64,000 nt of DNA from Paraburkholderia sp. (GTDB lineage: Bacteria > Pseudomonadota > Gammaproteobacteria > Burkholderiales > Burkholderiaceae), in NCBI RefSeq assembly GCF_028283785.1, contig NZ_JAPWKB010000018.1, positions 434,001-498,000 of the forward strand. Direction: 5' to 3'. The notes under the pieces are model-generated. The model saw nothing but the letters and a program-made list of their open reading frames with translations. It made no database searches and had not been told where the DNA came from. Below, piece after piece: positions 27,730-36,603 of this stretch (position 1 is the stretch's first letter; the number at the start of each line of letters is the position of its first letter). The position numbers and the translations under genes were made by a program.

Positions 27730-28112
27730 CGCAACGCTCGTTGCGTCATTCATGGGTGTGTAGCGACGGCGCTGCACACACCCGCACAATCGCCCCTCAA
27801 CCGCGACGCTTTGTCACAGAGGGCGCCGCATCCCCCTCTCCTCTGAAGATTACACTTCCGTAAGCCCGTGCTACCGCGCGATGTAAGTGCGAGGCGGCCG
27901 GCTACGCATCGCCGCGCGTGCGATGCGTGCAGTGCTTGCGCCGTCCGGTAAGCGGAGGAGACCGGTCGGATATCAGTCCATTTTTTACGTTGATTATTTC
28001 GTATCCCAAATCAATAACCGACGTCACGGATCTGGCAACCAGATCCCGTGGTCATCCGTGTTGTCCGCGCTGGACCTCACGATCGACCTCGTCAGTTGCC
28101 TGGAGGGTAACA
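27730..28112. other. Intergenic region between dut and the large multidomain gene
   Basis: A hairpin TGACGCAA/TTGCGTCA (27727-27750, overlapping the dut stop) and a second GTGTGTAGCG/CGCTGCACAC hairpin (about 27758-27782) lie at the left. Neither has a T tract. The rest holds a weak TTGATT (about 27992) and the strong GGAGGG ribosome site of the next gene. I see no coding region or RNA gene. Confidence 0.4.
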
Positions 28113-30620
28113 ATGAACATCACGTACACCGCCGTCGTGTCGCCTGGCGCCAATCAGTGGTATGGCTCCATGGTCCTGTCCAATATCTGCTATGAAGACG
28201 GCAGCCCGGTTCAGCTCAACCAGTTTCTCGCGCTCGACTTCCAGTCGCCGGCAAGCGTTACAAGCAAAGACATCTATCCGACGCTCACAGTGTGGTCCGC
28301 CACCACCGTCGATGCGCAATCCGCGCAGATCGATGCGACGACCTATTCGGTTGCCGCCCGGCTCAACTTCGACGCACCGCACGCAATCAACGCGCACGAT
28401 CAGATCACGATCGGTGTGAACGGCGATCTGACCCAAGACGCCGACCGGTACCTGAAATCGTTCGTGATCGCCGCAGACCGCACGCCGGAGGTGACCGGCA
28501 CCGTGTCCGTCGACTGCGCGGCGTGCCCCGATCCCGCGCTGGCCGCGTCTCCGCCAACCCTGACGTTTGCGTACGGTGCGCTGACGTCCACGGTCCAACT
28601 CGCGTACGGACAAACCACCCAGGTGACGCTGCCGCAAGGCACGTATGCGATCCGTGGTGACAACGTAGAAACCGCGGACCAGACGGTGTCGGCACCGCTC
28701 GTGATCGGCCCGCAGAACGTGACGGTGACAACCGGCCAGGCGACTCGCGTGTCGGTCGGTTTTGGGCCGATGCAACGCTATGCCGCGCTCGACGTCGAGA
28801 TCGGCACGCTGACCGGGCTCGCCACGGAAACGCTGCACGTGACCTTGACCGACACCGTCACCGGACAGACGCTGGCGTCGTTCGTCAGCGGCGTCGCAAC
28901 CACGACCGCGCTCAGGCGCCTGCCGGCCACCGGCCTCGCGGTGCTCTCGATCGACGATATCGCGCTCAACGACCTGTCCTACCGTTTCGCGGCCACCACG
29001 GTGACGCTCGCGAACCGCTTGCAGACGCTCGCCATCGACAACACCGACGTGCGCACCGTCACGGTCGACACCAGCGGTTTCGTCAACGTGCCGGTCAATG
29101 TCGTCGCCGATCTCACGAGAAGCCGGCAAACCACGCTGCGCCTCACCGGCGACACGATGAACTACACGCAGATCATCGACATCAAGTCGCAGAACACTGC
29201 GTTCGCCGCACCGGTCAAACCCGGCGATTACGCGGTCACCGCGACTAGCTTCATCTCGGACGGCTTGGTGATTGCGGTGTCGGTGCCCGCCACGTTGAAC
29301 GTGAAGGCCGACGGCAGCACCAGCCTGAACGTGAGCGTGGAAGCGTCGGCGAACCTGAACGTGCCGGGTTTTCCGGCCTATCTCAGCTTCGGTGGATGCG
29401 CGGACCTGACGCCGGGCAATGCGGCGGACTTCGTCAGCGCGCGGGCTTCGTCGGTCTTCAAATACGCGGGTAACGACGGCGCCGGCGACGCGAACGTCTA
29501 TCTCAGCGACGATCCCGCCACCACCACGACGATCAATCTCGCGCGCAGCATCGAATCCCAACTGGGCAATGTCCAGCCCGTGTTGCCGGTGCTGATCTCG
29601 TACACGTGCAATCTGTCGCTCGGCAACACGCCCGGCCAACTCGCCAATGCGGATCAGCACGCGCACAGCTTTGCGAACTACATCCTGTCGTTGAATCTGG
29701 CCAATCAAGCGATCGACGCCAGCCATCCGGTTCCGGCCGGCTACGTGATCAATCCGGATTTCCTCGGCGCGTGTCAGCAGGCCAATCTCGGGCCCGACTA
29801 CTCGATGCCGGTGCGCGCGCCGCTGCAGACCGCGCTCGATCACTGGTCGGTGAAGGCCGCGATTCCGGCCGGTATCACGGACACGATTCGCGGCTACGTC
29901 GCAGCCGTCAACTGGCTGACGCGGACCATCGCGCCCAACGTGGTGTTCGGGTGGCAGGTCAATCTCTGGGGTGTGGGACGGTCCGAATGGATCTACGAGG
30001 ACGCCGATCCCGCAACGTTCGCGCAGCAAACCGCGACGTATCTGCAAAGCCTCGGTGGGTACGATGGCGACGCGCCGCCGGATTTCCTCGCGATCGACCG
30101 CTACGAAGCGGACGATTTCACCCAGCGCGCGTACGTGAACGGTTACTGCTACGGGCCGCGCGAGTGGCAACGCTTCTTCGATTTTTGCGAGACGATGAGT
30201 CGCGCGTTGAAATTGCCGGTGATGCCGTGGCAGATTCCGGCCAGCCGCACGCCGGTCACGACCGACGCCGTGAACATGGATTTCGACAGCCAGCATTGGG
30301 GAACCGGCGGCAGCTATCTGCTCGGCGACGCTGCGGTCGGGTCGGACTATCGCCACGTGCATCCGAACATCCTCGCGTTGAGCTTCCCTCCCGCGTTCCA
30401 GGCGGATATGGGCAACACCGCTGAGGACATGTTCAAACGTTCGGAGCCGTTCGACATCACCGACCCCGCGTACGGCGACTTTCCGTTGCGCGGCATTTTC
30501 GCCGTCCTGCTCGGCGGCGGGGCGACGACCGGCATCATCTCGACCGTGGGCAACGCGGAACCGTGGGTACGTAATCGCCTGAACGCGTACATGGACGCAC
30601 CCGTCCGCTTCGACGCATAA
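28113..30620 (+). CDS. Large multidomain protein with repeated beta-sandwich-like modules and a glycosidase-like C-terminal domain; function unknown
   Basis: 835 residues from ATG 28113, which has GGAGGG about seven bases upstream. I do not recognise a named family. The first ~95 residues (MNITYTAVVSPGANQWYGSM and on) look like a small carbohydrate-binding-type module. Residues ~115-430 are Thr/Val-rich, low in charge and look like tandem Ig/beta-sandwich repeats. The last ~390 residues look like a (beta/alpha)8 fold rich in aromatics (VVFGWQVNLWG, DFLAIDRYEADDF, PVMPWQIPASRTP, MDFDSQHWG), which suggests a glycoside hydrolase. There is no signal peptide or membrane segment. A polysaccharide role is an inference from composition only. 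Confidence 0.5.
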   Translation: MNITYTAVVSPGANQWYGSMVLSNICYEDGSPVQLNQFLALDFQSPASVTSKDIYPTLTVWSATTVDAQSAQIDATTYSVAARLNFDAPHAINAHDQITIGVNGDLTQDADRYLKSFVIAADRTPEVTGTVSVDCAACPDPALAASPPTLTFAYGALTSTVQLAYGQTTQVTLPQGTYAIRGDNVETADQTVSAPLVIGPQNVTVTTGQATRVSVGFGPMQRYAALDVEIGTLTGLATETLHVTLTDTVTGQTLASFVSGVATTTALRRLPATGLAVLSIDDIALNDLSYRFAATTVTLANRLQTLAIDNTDVRTVTVDTSGFVNVPVNVVADLTRSRQTTLRLTGDTMNYTQIIDIKSQNTAFAAPVKPGDYAVTATSFISDGLVIAVSVPATLNVKADGSTSLNVSVEASANLNVPGFPAYLSFGGCADLTPGNAADFVSARASSVFKYAGNDGAGDANVYLSDDPATTTTINLARSIESQLGNVQPVLPVLISYTCNLSLGNTPGQLANADQHAHSFANYILSLNLANQAIDASHPVPAGYVINPDFLGACQQANLGPDYSMPVRAPLQTALDHWSVKAAIPAGITDTIRGYVAAVNWLTRTIAPNVVFGWQVNLWGVGRSEWIYEDADPATFAQQTATYLQSLGGYDGDAPPDFLAIDRYEADDFTQRAYVNGYCYGPREWQRFFDFCETMSRALKLPVMPWQIPASRTPVTTDAVNMDFDSQHWGTGGSYLLGDAAVGSDYRHVHPNILALSFPPAFQADMGNTAEDMFKRSEPFDITDPAYGDFPLRGIFAVLLGGGATTGIISTVGNAEPWVRNRLNAYMDAPVRFDA

Positions 30621-30635
30621 AAAGCGCTGAGCGAA

Positions 30636-30671
30636 AAAAAACGGCACGGGCTCAAGGCCCGTGCCGTTTTT
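30636..30671. terminator. Bidirectional terminator between the large gene and clpA
   Basis: ACGGCACGGGC (30641-30651) pairs with GCCCGTGCCGT (30657-30667). An A run lies on the left and a T run on the right. Confidence 0.9.
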
Positions 30672-30736
30672 CTCTGGCGAACGCGCAACACCTTCGCATT
30701 GCGCGTTCGCCGTGCCGGTTGCCCGGCAGGTGCGAC

Positions 30737-33034
30737 TTATTCCACTTCGACCGTTTCCGTCGTCGAATTGCGCGGCGCCGGCGTTTCGTCGAAGGTCAAC
30801 TGGACCTTGTCGTCCGCATCGACGTCAACCGTCACACGTCCGCCCGACATCAGCTTGCCGAACAGCAGTTCGTCGGCCAGCGCACGACGGATCGTGTCCT
30901 GGATCAGACGCTGCATCGGACGCGCGCCCATCAGCGGGTCGAAACCGTGCTTGGCGAGATGCTTGCGCAACGCGTCGGTGAACAGCGCGTCGACCTTCTT
31001 CTCATGCAACTGATCTTCCAGTTGCATCAGGAACTTGTCGACCACACGCATGATGATTTCTTCATCCAGCGAGCGGAAGCTGATCGTCGCGTCCAGACGG
31101 TTACGGAACTCCGGCGTGAACATGCGCTTGATGTCGGCCATTTCGTCGCCCGACTCTCGGCGCGTCGTAAAGCCGATCACCGACTTGCCCATCGCCTCGG
31201 CGCCCGCGTTCGTCGTCATGATGATGATGACGTTACGGAAATCCGCCTTGCGGCCGTTGTTGTCCGTCAGCGTGCCGTGGTCCATCACCTGCAGCAGCAC
31301 GTTGTAGATGTCCGGATGCGCCTTTTCGATTTCGTCGAGCAACAGCACGCAATGCGGCTTCTTTGTGACGGCTTCGGTCAACAAACCGCCTTGATCGAAA
31401 CCGACGTAGCCCGGCGGCGCGCCGATCAGACGACTGACCGCGTGACGCTCCATGTACTCCGACATATCGAAACGGATCAGCTCGATACCGAGCGTGAACG
31501 CGAGTTGACGCGCCACTTCGGTCTTGCCGACGCCGGTCGGGCCGGAGAACAGGAACGCGCCGATCGGCTTGTCCGTCTTGCCGAGGCCCGCACGCGCCAT
31601 CTTGATCGCCGCCGACAGCGCGTCGATGGCCGGATCTTGTCCGAACACCACGCTCTTCAGATCGCGATCCAGCGTCTGCAGCTTGCTGCGGTCGTCTTGC
31701 GACACGCTTTGCGCCGGCACGCGCGCGATCTTCGAGATGATCTCTTCGATCTCGTTCTTGCCGATGGTCTTCTTCTGCTTCGACTTCGGCAGGATGCGTT
31801 GTGCCGCGCCCGCTTCGTCGATCACGTCGATTGCCTTGTCGGGCAAATGACGATCGGTGATGAAGCGTGCCGACAGTTCAGCCGCCGCCGACAGCGCACC
31901 CGACGAATACTTCACGCCGTGGTGTTCTTCGAAACGCGACTTCAGACCGCGCAGGATCGCGACTGTCTGTTCGACAGTCGGTTCCGTCACGTCGACCTTC
32001 TGGAAACGACGCGACAGCGCCGCGTCTTTTTCGAAGATGCCGCGATACTCGGTGAACGTGGTCGCGCCGATGCACTTCAGCGTGCCCGACGACAACGCCG
32101 GCTTCAGCAGGTTCGACGCATCCAGCGTACCGCCCGACGCAGCACCTGCGCCGATCAGCGTATGAATTTCGTCGATGAACAGAATGGCGTGCGGACGTTC
32201 CTTCAGTTCTTTCAGGACCGTCTTCAGGCGCTGTTCGAAGTCACCGCGATACTTGGTGCCCGCGAGCAACGCGCCCATATCGAGCGAGTACACCTGCGCG
32301 TCGGCCAGAATGTCCGGCACTTCGCCGCGCGTGATACGCCACGCGAGACCTTCCGCGATGGCGGTCTTGCCCACGCCTGCTTCGCCGACGAGTAGCGGAT
32401 TGTTCTTGCGGCGACGGCACAGCACCTGCACCACGCGCTCGACTTCCGACTCGCGCCCGATCAACGGGTCGATACGGCCGTCTTTCGCCATCTGGTTCAG
32501 ATTGGCCGTGAACTGCGCGAGCGGCGTTTCCTTTTGCGCAGCGGCTTCGTCCGACTCAGCGCTCGCATCGCTCGCCTTCGCGGCGTCGGTGCTGCTGGTC
32601 TTCGCAATGCCGTGCGAAATGAAGTTCACCACGTCCAGACGCGTCACGCCCTGTTGTTGCAGGTAGTACACCGCGTGCGAATCTTTCTCGCCGAAGATCG
32701 CGACCAGCACGTTCGCGCCGGTCACTTCCTTCTTGCCATTCGAGGTGGACTGCACATGCATGATCGCGCGCTGGATCACACGCTGGAAACCCAGCGTGGG
32801 TTGCGTGTCCACGTCATCCGTGCCGGGCACGGTTGGCGTGTTGTCATGAATGAAGTTGCGCAGGTTCTGGCGCAGATCCTCGATGTTGGCCGCGCATGCG
32901 CGCAACACCTCTGCTGCCGTCGGATTGTCCAACAGGGCCAGTAAAAGATGTTCGACCGTAATGAACTCGTGCCGCGCCTGGCGCGCTTCCATGAACGCCA
33001 TGTGCAGACTGACTTCCAGTTCCTGGGCAATCAT
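30737..33034 (-). CDS. clpA: ATP-dependent Clp protease ATP-binding subunit ClpA
   Basis: A 765-residue AAA+ unfoldase. An N-domain (~1-150, MIAQELEVSLHMAFMEARQ) binds ClpS. The D1 module has Walker A GEAGVGKTAIAEGLA, and D2 has GPTGVGKTEVARQLA. Walker B segments are ILFIDEIHTLIG and VLLLDEIEKAHPD. The ClpP-docking loop IGF-type residues are in SVIGFTTRRE. The C-terminal tail is acidic (ETVEVE). It feeds substrates to ClpP. A clpP paralogue, not necessarily its partner, is at 63.1 kb. The start ATG 33034 overlaps the clpS stop by four bases (ATGA). Confidence 0.97.
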   Translation of the reverse strand: MIAQELEVSLHMAFMEARQARHEFITVEHLLLALLDNPTAAEVLRACAANIEDLRQNLRNFIHDNTPTVPGTDDVDTQPTLGFQRVIQRAIMHVQSTSNGKKEVTGANVLVAIFGEKDSHAVYYLQQQGVTRLDVVNFISHGIAKTSSTDAAKASDASAESDEAAAQKETPLAQFTANLNQMAKDGRIDPLIGRESEVERVVQVLCRRRKNNPLLVGEAGVGKTAIAEGLAWRITRGEVPDILADAQVYSLDMGALLAGTKYRGDFEQRLKTVLKELKERPHAILFIDEIHTLIGAGAASGGTLDASNLLKPALSSGTLKCIGATTFTEYRGIFEKDAALSRRFQKVDVTEPTVEQTVAILRGLKSRFEEHHGVKYSSGALSAAAELSARFITDRHLPDKAIDVIDEAGAAQRILPKSKQKKTIGKNEIEEIISKIARVPAQSVSQDDRSKLQTLDRDLKSVVFGQDPAIDALSAAIKMARAGLGKTDKPIGAFLFSGPTGVGKTEVARQLAFTLGIELIRFDMSEYMERHAVSRLIGAPPGYVGFDQGGLLTEAVTKKPHCVLLLDEIEKAHPDIYNVLLQVMDHGTLTDNNGRKADFRNVIIIMTTNAGAEAMGKSVIGFTTRRESGDEMADIKRMFTPEFRNRLDATISFRSLDEEIIMRVVDKFLMQLEDQLHEKKVDALFTDALRKHLAKHGFDPLMGARPMQRLIQDTIRRALADELLFGKLMSGGRVTVDVDADDKVQLTFDETPAPRNSTTETVEVE

Positions 33035-33345
33035 GCTTCCTCCATCACACACTGCAGCGGATGCCCGGCCTGCCGTGCGTGGGTAACGACTTGCTCGACT
33101 TTGGTCGACGCGATGTCCCGCGTGTAGACCCCACAAACTCCCCTGCCTTCGCGATGCACCTTCAACATGATCTGCGTTGCGGTTTCACGATCTTTATTGA
33201 AATATTCCTGCACGACCATCACGACAAATTCCATTGGCGTGAAGTCGTCATTCAACAGCACCACCTTATACATGGCAGGCGGCTTCAGCTTTTTTTCCTG
33301 CCGCTCCAGTACGGTGCCATCCTGCTTGTCCGGGTTAATCGCCAT
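33031..33345 (-). CDS. clpS: ATP-dependent Clp protease adaptor ClpS
   Basis: A 104-residue N-recognin adaptor that delivers N-degron substrates to ClpA. The binding-pocket motif is YKVVLLNDDFTPMEFVV. The His in LKVHREGRGVCGVYTRDIA and the C-terminal QVVTHARQAGHPLQC are typical. It is directly upstream of and overlapping clpA. A possible promoter on the minus strand (-35 TTGCGG, 16-base spacer, -10 TAGAAT at 33357-33352) would start transcription at or next to the ATG, and I see no good ribosome site, so the mRNA may be leaderless. Confidence 0.96.
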   Translation of the reverse strand: MAINPDKQDGTVLERQEKKLKPPAMYKVVLLNDDFTPMEFVVMVVQEYFNKDRETATQIMLKVHREGRGVCGVYTRDIASTKVEQVVTHARQAGHPLQCVMEEA

Positions 33346-33714
33346 ACATCCATTCTAAACAACTCGGACAGGGCCGCAATCCTGTCAAAACCCGACCGGC
33401 CTGCCGACGATCCCACTACGTGGAATACGTCCGCCTTGCCTGCCACGCTGGCGCGTCGCGCCGAGCCGATTGCGGGAGCCGGCCCTCCTTCCGATGTGTC
33501 GCTGCGGTCATGTTGCACCGCTTTCGGATCGAGTATCGCACAACCTGCCTGACCCGGCTGACGGCGGACCGGACGATCCATCCACAGAACTGCATGTGAG
33601 TCGATTATGCGACTTTTCAAGACGCGCCGCTTGCGCCACCGCACATAAGAAAAGCGGGAAAAACCCTGGATTTACAGGCTTTGCAGCAATCCCACAGAGC
33701 GTCTCAAAATTTTC

Positions 33715-33743
33715 TTGACACTCGAATTAAGAGCCTCAACAAT
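33715..33743 (+). promoter_or_regulatory. Promoter of the cold-shock gene
   Basis: A perfect -35 TTGACA (33715-33720), a 17-base spacer and -10 AACAAT (33738-33743). The leader would be about 132 bases. Confidence 0.65.
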
Positions 33744-33799
33744 CAAGCTGGCACTTTTTTCAGCAAGCCGAAAAACCGAAAATTTGCCGATGGTGAGCT

Positions 33800-33840
33800 T
33801 GGAGGAGGGGCGACTGCTTTTCGCAGTCGTTAAGCTTTTC
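33800..33840 (+). promoter_or_regulatory. Structured 5' leader of the cold-shock mRNA
   Basis: The leader contains CGACTGC paired with GCAGTCG around TTTTC, nested inside AGCTT/AAGCT complementary arms. Long structured leaders are known in cspA-type genes, where they act as temperature switches. A thermosensor role here is inferred. Confidence 0.35.
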
Positions 33841-33881
33841 GAGGGCTCGTGGTAGTGACATGAGTTACAGGGGAAGTAGGT

Positions 33882-34088
33882 ATGGCAACTGGTACGGTCA
33901 AATGGTTCAATGACGCAAAAGGTTTCGGATTCATTACGCCCGACGAAGGCGGTGAGGATCTGTTTGCACACTTCTCGGCCATCCAGATGAATGGGTTCAA
34001 AACCCTGAAGGAAGGCCAGAAGGTGAGCTTTGAGGTCGTGCAAGGCCCCAAAGGCAAACAGGCATCGAATATCCAGGCAGCAGCCTGA
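33882..34088 (+). CDS. Cold-shock protein (CspA family)
   Basis: A 68-residue single CSD protein, MATGTVKWFNDAKGFGFITP and on. RNP1 is KGFGFI and RNP2 is LFAHFS. It binds single-stranded nucleic acid and acts as an RNA chaperone. GGGGAAG about ten bases upstream is the ribosome site. Conserved location near clpS-clpA is usual for Burkholderiales. It has its own strong promoter, a long structured leader and a terminator, so it is monocistronic. Confidence 0.96.
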   Translation: MATGTVKWFNDAKGFGFITPDEGGEDLFAHFSAIQMNGFKTLKEGQKVSFEVVQGPKGKQASNIQAAA

Positions 34089-34112
34089 ATCTCTCGGTTC
34101 CCGCACCTTGTA

Positions 34113-34140
34113 AAACCCGGCCAGCGCGCCGGGTTTTTTC
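34113..34140 (+). terminator. Terminator after the cold-shock gene
   Basis: AAACCCGG pairs with CCGGGTTT and is followed by more T. It may also work in reverse for the multicopper oxidase gene. Confidence 0.85.
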
Positions 34141-34237
34141 ATTTGCACCTTCACTTCAGTTATCTGCTTTAACGTCAATTGCAGGCACGACCTTTAGGTC
34201 GAGATAACCCTCGCTTCAGTACATTTTCGAGTTTTTT

Positions 34238-35857
34238 TCAAATCACTTTTAGCGTACCCATCATGCCGAGATCTTCATGTTCGAGGATATGGCAATGGAA
34301 CATGCGCGACCCCGCCATATTCTGCACAGTGGCAATACGCACGATTTCATCGGGTCGCAGATTAACTGTGTCCCGCCATGCGCGAAACGGCTCGGCTGTC
34401 GTCACGCCGCCGTATTCCCGCTCGATCACCTGAAACTGCGTGCCGTGCAGATGGAACGGGTGATCCATATCGCTGCGGTTTTCGATCGACCAGAGCTCGA
34501 CATCGCCGCGACGGCTCGTCAGCGTGACGCGTTTCGGGTCGAACGTCGCGCCGTTGATCAGGAATGTCATGCCGGCCGGCATTCCGTGCCCGGCGGTGGC
34601 GCCCGGCTTGTGCATCGCCGCCATATCCATCTTTTCGGACAACACGACGTTTTTTCGCGCGACCGGCGCACCGGGCGGCGGCACCGGACGCAAGGTGTCC
34701 GGCAAGATTCGCGCGTCGACTGAAGACGCAGCGAACGCGACATCGGCCAGCACCCGCGCCGGTTCGGGCGGCAAACTGCCCGCGTCGTGGGACATCGCCA
34801 TTTTCCGGCGGTCATAGACCTGCGCGATCAACGCAGTTTGCGAAGTCTGCGAGCCCGCGCGCACCAACAGTTCGGCGCGCTCGCCCGGCGCGAGCAGCAG
34901 TTCGGTCAAGCCTTCGCGCGGCGTTTCGATCAGGCCGCCATCGGTGCCGATCAGTGTAAAACGCGTGTCGCCGCCCAGCGACAATCGTAGATACCGCGCG
35001 CTGCACGCATTCCACACCCGCCAGCGTTCGTCGGACGTGACCGTGATCCGCGGACGACGCGCGCCGTTGACCAGCACGAACTGCCCTTCGCGGCCGTTCA
35101 TCCAGTCCATCATGGTGTTCGGCGCGATCGTGCCGTCGGCGGACAGTTTCAGGTCGGACAAGAACAGATGACGCTCGGGCCATGCGGCGAGCGGATCGTC
35201 GGCGGCGCGGACCACGATCGGTCCGGCCAGTCCGCGAAACACCTGTTCCGCCGACAACATATGCGGATGCGGGTGATACCAGTACGTCCCGGCGCTGCCC
35301 TTCGGCAACGTAAAGCGATACACGTGCGACGCGCCCGGCGCGACCGGCGCGGACGGATTGCCGTCCTGATCGGGCGGCACCGGCAGACCGTGCCAGTGAA
35401 TCGTCGACGGCTGCGGCAAGCGGTTCACGAAACGGATCTCGACGGTATCGCCTTCGCGCACCTCGATCATCGGACCGACGACCGGACCGTCCGCCGTGCC
35501 GTTTCCGGCATAGGACCAGAACGTGGTCGGATAGCCCGGCAACATCTGACGCGTGACCGGTTGTGCGACCAGCGTCGCGCGAAACACGCCCGGCTCACGG
35601 CTTTCGTTGGCGAGCTTGCGCAGATCGGCGAGCGGCGCGCCGGACGGCAACGCGTCGGCATCGGCGAGCGCCGCGGCGGGATGCATCGGCGACGCGCCGG
35701 ACGGATGCGTCATGCCGGCCATGCCCTTCATGTCCTTCATGTCCATATCGCCCATGCCGGACATATCGTGGCCGGTGTGTTGCGCGAGCACATCGCGCGT
35801 GAACATCGAAGCAACGGCGGCGCTCAGCGTGCGCGCGAGGAATTCCCTGCGAATCAT
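34238..35857 (-). CDS. Multicopper oxidase (copper-resistance type), Tat-exported
   Basis: A 539-residue periplasmic multicopper oxidase of the CueO/CopA kind, which oxidises Cu(I). The N-terminus MIRREFLARTLSAAVASMF is a twin-arginine signal (RREFLAR). It is followed by a Met/His/Asp-rich stretch (GHDMSGMGDMDMKDMKG), a likely copper-loading segment. Copper ligands are TIHWHGLP, TYWYHPHPHM, HPFHLHGTQF and MFHCHILEHEDLGMMG, so type 1, 2 and 3 sites look complete. The start at 35857 has AAGGAAA about eight bases upstream; earlier in-frame residues lack any signal. A Cys/His-rich exported protein lies upstream on the same strand. Confidence 0.93.
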   Translation of the reverse strand: MIRREFLARTLSAAVASMFTRDVLAQHTGHDMSGMGDMDMKDMKGMAGMTHPSGASPMHPAAALADADALPSGAPLADLRKLANESREPGVFRATLVAQPVTRQMLPGYPTTFWSYAGNGTADGPVVGPMIEVREGDTVEIRFVNRLPQPSTIHWHGLPVPPDQDGNPSAPVAPGASHVYRFTLPKGSAGTYWYHPHPHMLSAEQVFRGLAGPIVVRAADDPLAAWPERHLFLSDLKLSADGTIAPNTMMDWMNGREGQFVLVNGARRPRITVTSDERWRVWNACSARYLRLSLGGDTRFTLIGTDGGLIETPREGLTELLLAPGERAELLVRAGSQTSQTALIAQVYDRRKMAMSHDAGSLPPEPARVLADVAFAASSVDARILPDTLRPVPPPGAPVARKNVVLSEKMDMAAMHKPGATAGHGMPAGMTFLINGATFDPKRVTLTSRRGDVELWSIENRSDMDHPFHLHGTQFQVIEREYGGVTTAEPFRAWRDTVNLRPDEIVRIATVQNMAGSRMFHCHILEHEDLGMMGTLKVI

Positions 35858-36024
35858 GAAATCGTTTCCTTCATCGATGCGGCGCCGGATGCGCGAACCC
35901 GTCACAGGCGCCCGCAGATCACGAGGATCGCGGCGTCGGCGGTGAGCGCGCGTGCGTGCAGTGCGCGCACACTCCGCGCCGCTTGAATGGACAGCCCGAG
36001 ACGATCGGGCGATGACGCCGTCGG

Positions 36025-36471
36025 TCAGACGACGGCGCTGAAAGAAAACGGTCGAGGAATGGGCGGCCGTAACAACGGCGCATGCGTGAGGCTGACACGC
36101 GAAGGTGTCGCGAACGCCAGCGGCGGCGACGCGCCGGACGAATGCGCGTCGAAACCGGACGTGTTCAATAACGCACTCGATAACGCGCTGCAATGCGCGC
36201 CGCACATCGTCGTGCAACACGACGCCTGATGACCATTGCAATGCCTATCCGCGCAATGCGTCGGCGGGGTGTCATGCAGCGCATTGCGCGACGACATGAC
36301 AGCAGGCGAGCGCGCGGCGAGCGCCAGGTGAGCCAGGTGAGCCACCGGATTCATCCGCATCGCCGCGTGCTGCGGCATCGATCCGCAATCGTGTGCATAC
36401 GCGCCGCGCGTGGCGAGCAACGCCAGCAGCGAAAGCGACAGCACGATCAGAATCCGGCGGAAGGAAGTCAT
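36025..36471 (-). CDS. Exported Cys/His/Met-rich protein, candidate periplasmic copper-associated factor
   Basis: 148 residues from ATG 36471 (a GTG one codon upstream is also open). Residues 1-26 form a Sec signal peptide ending RGAYA. The mature part is rich in potential metal ligands: HDCGSMPQHAAMRM, then HCADRHCNGHQASCC and TMCGAHC, with six Cys and several His in about 25 residues. The C-terminus is Pro-rich (LLRPPIPRPF). It resembles the small hypothetical proteins found with copper operons (DUF2946-like), but I cannot confirm the family. It lies 167 bases upstream of the multicopper oxidase gene, same strand, which suggests a shared copper-stress role. Confidence 0.6.
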   Translation of the reverse strand: MTSFRRILIVLSLSLLALLATRGAYAHDCGSMPQHAAMRMNPVAHLAHLALAARSPAVMSSRNALHDTPPTHCADRHCNGHQASCCTTMCGAHCSALSSALLNTSGFDAHSSGASPPLAFATPSRVSLTHAPLLRPPIPRPFSFSAVV

Positions 36472-36603
36472 CACCAGGCGTCATTGCCGATGCAAGCGGC
36501 AGTGGAAAAAACGGCTCGACCATCATAGCCTGGCGCAGCGACGAAACATGACGTGACCTGATGCGTCGCGCGCCAGACAGAACGGCCGAACTGTCGGTTG
36601 CTA

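Noticed and set aside
28092..30647. A long antisense frame opposite the multidomain gene
   Set aside because: Composition dominated by Arg, His and Val, as for other antisense shadows here. The sense frame has a strong ribosome site and coherent domain-like structure.
30737..33345. clpA and the clpP paralogue at 63 kb as one dedicated system
   Set aside because: They lie 30 kb apart with different promoter types. ClpA normally works with the housekeeping ClpP, so no pairing is asserted.
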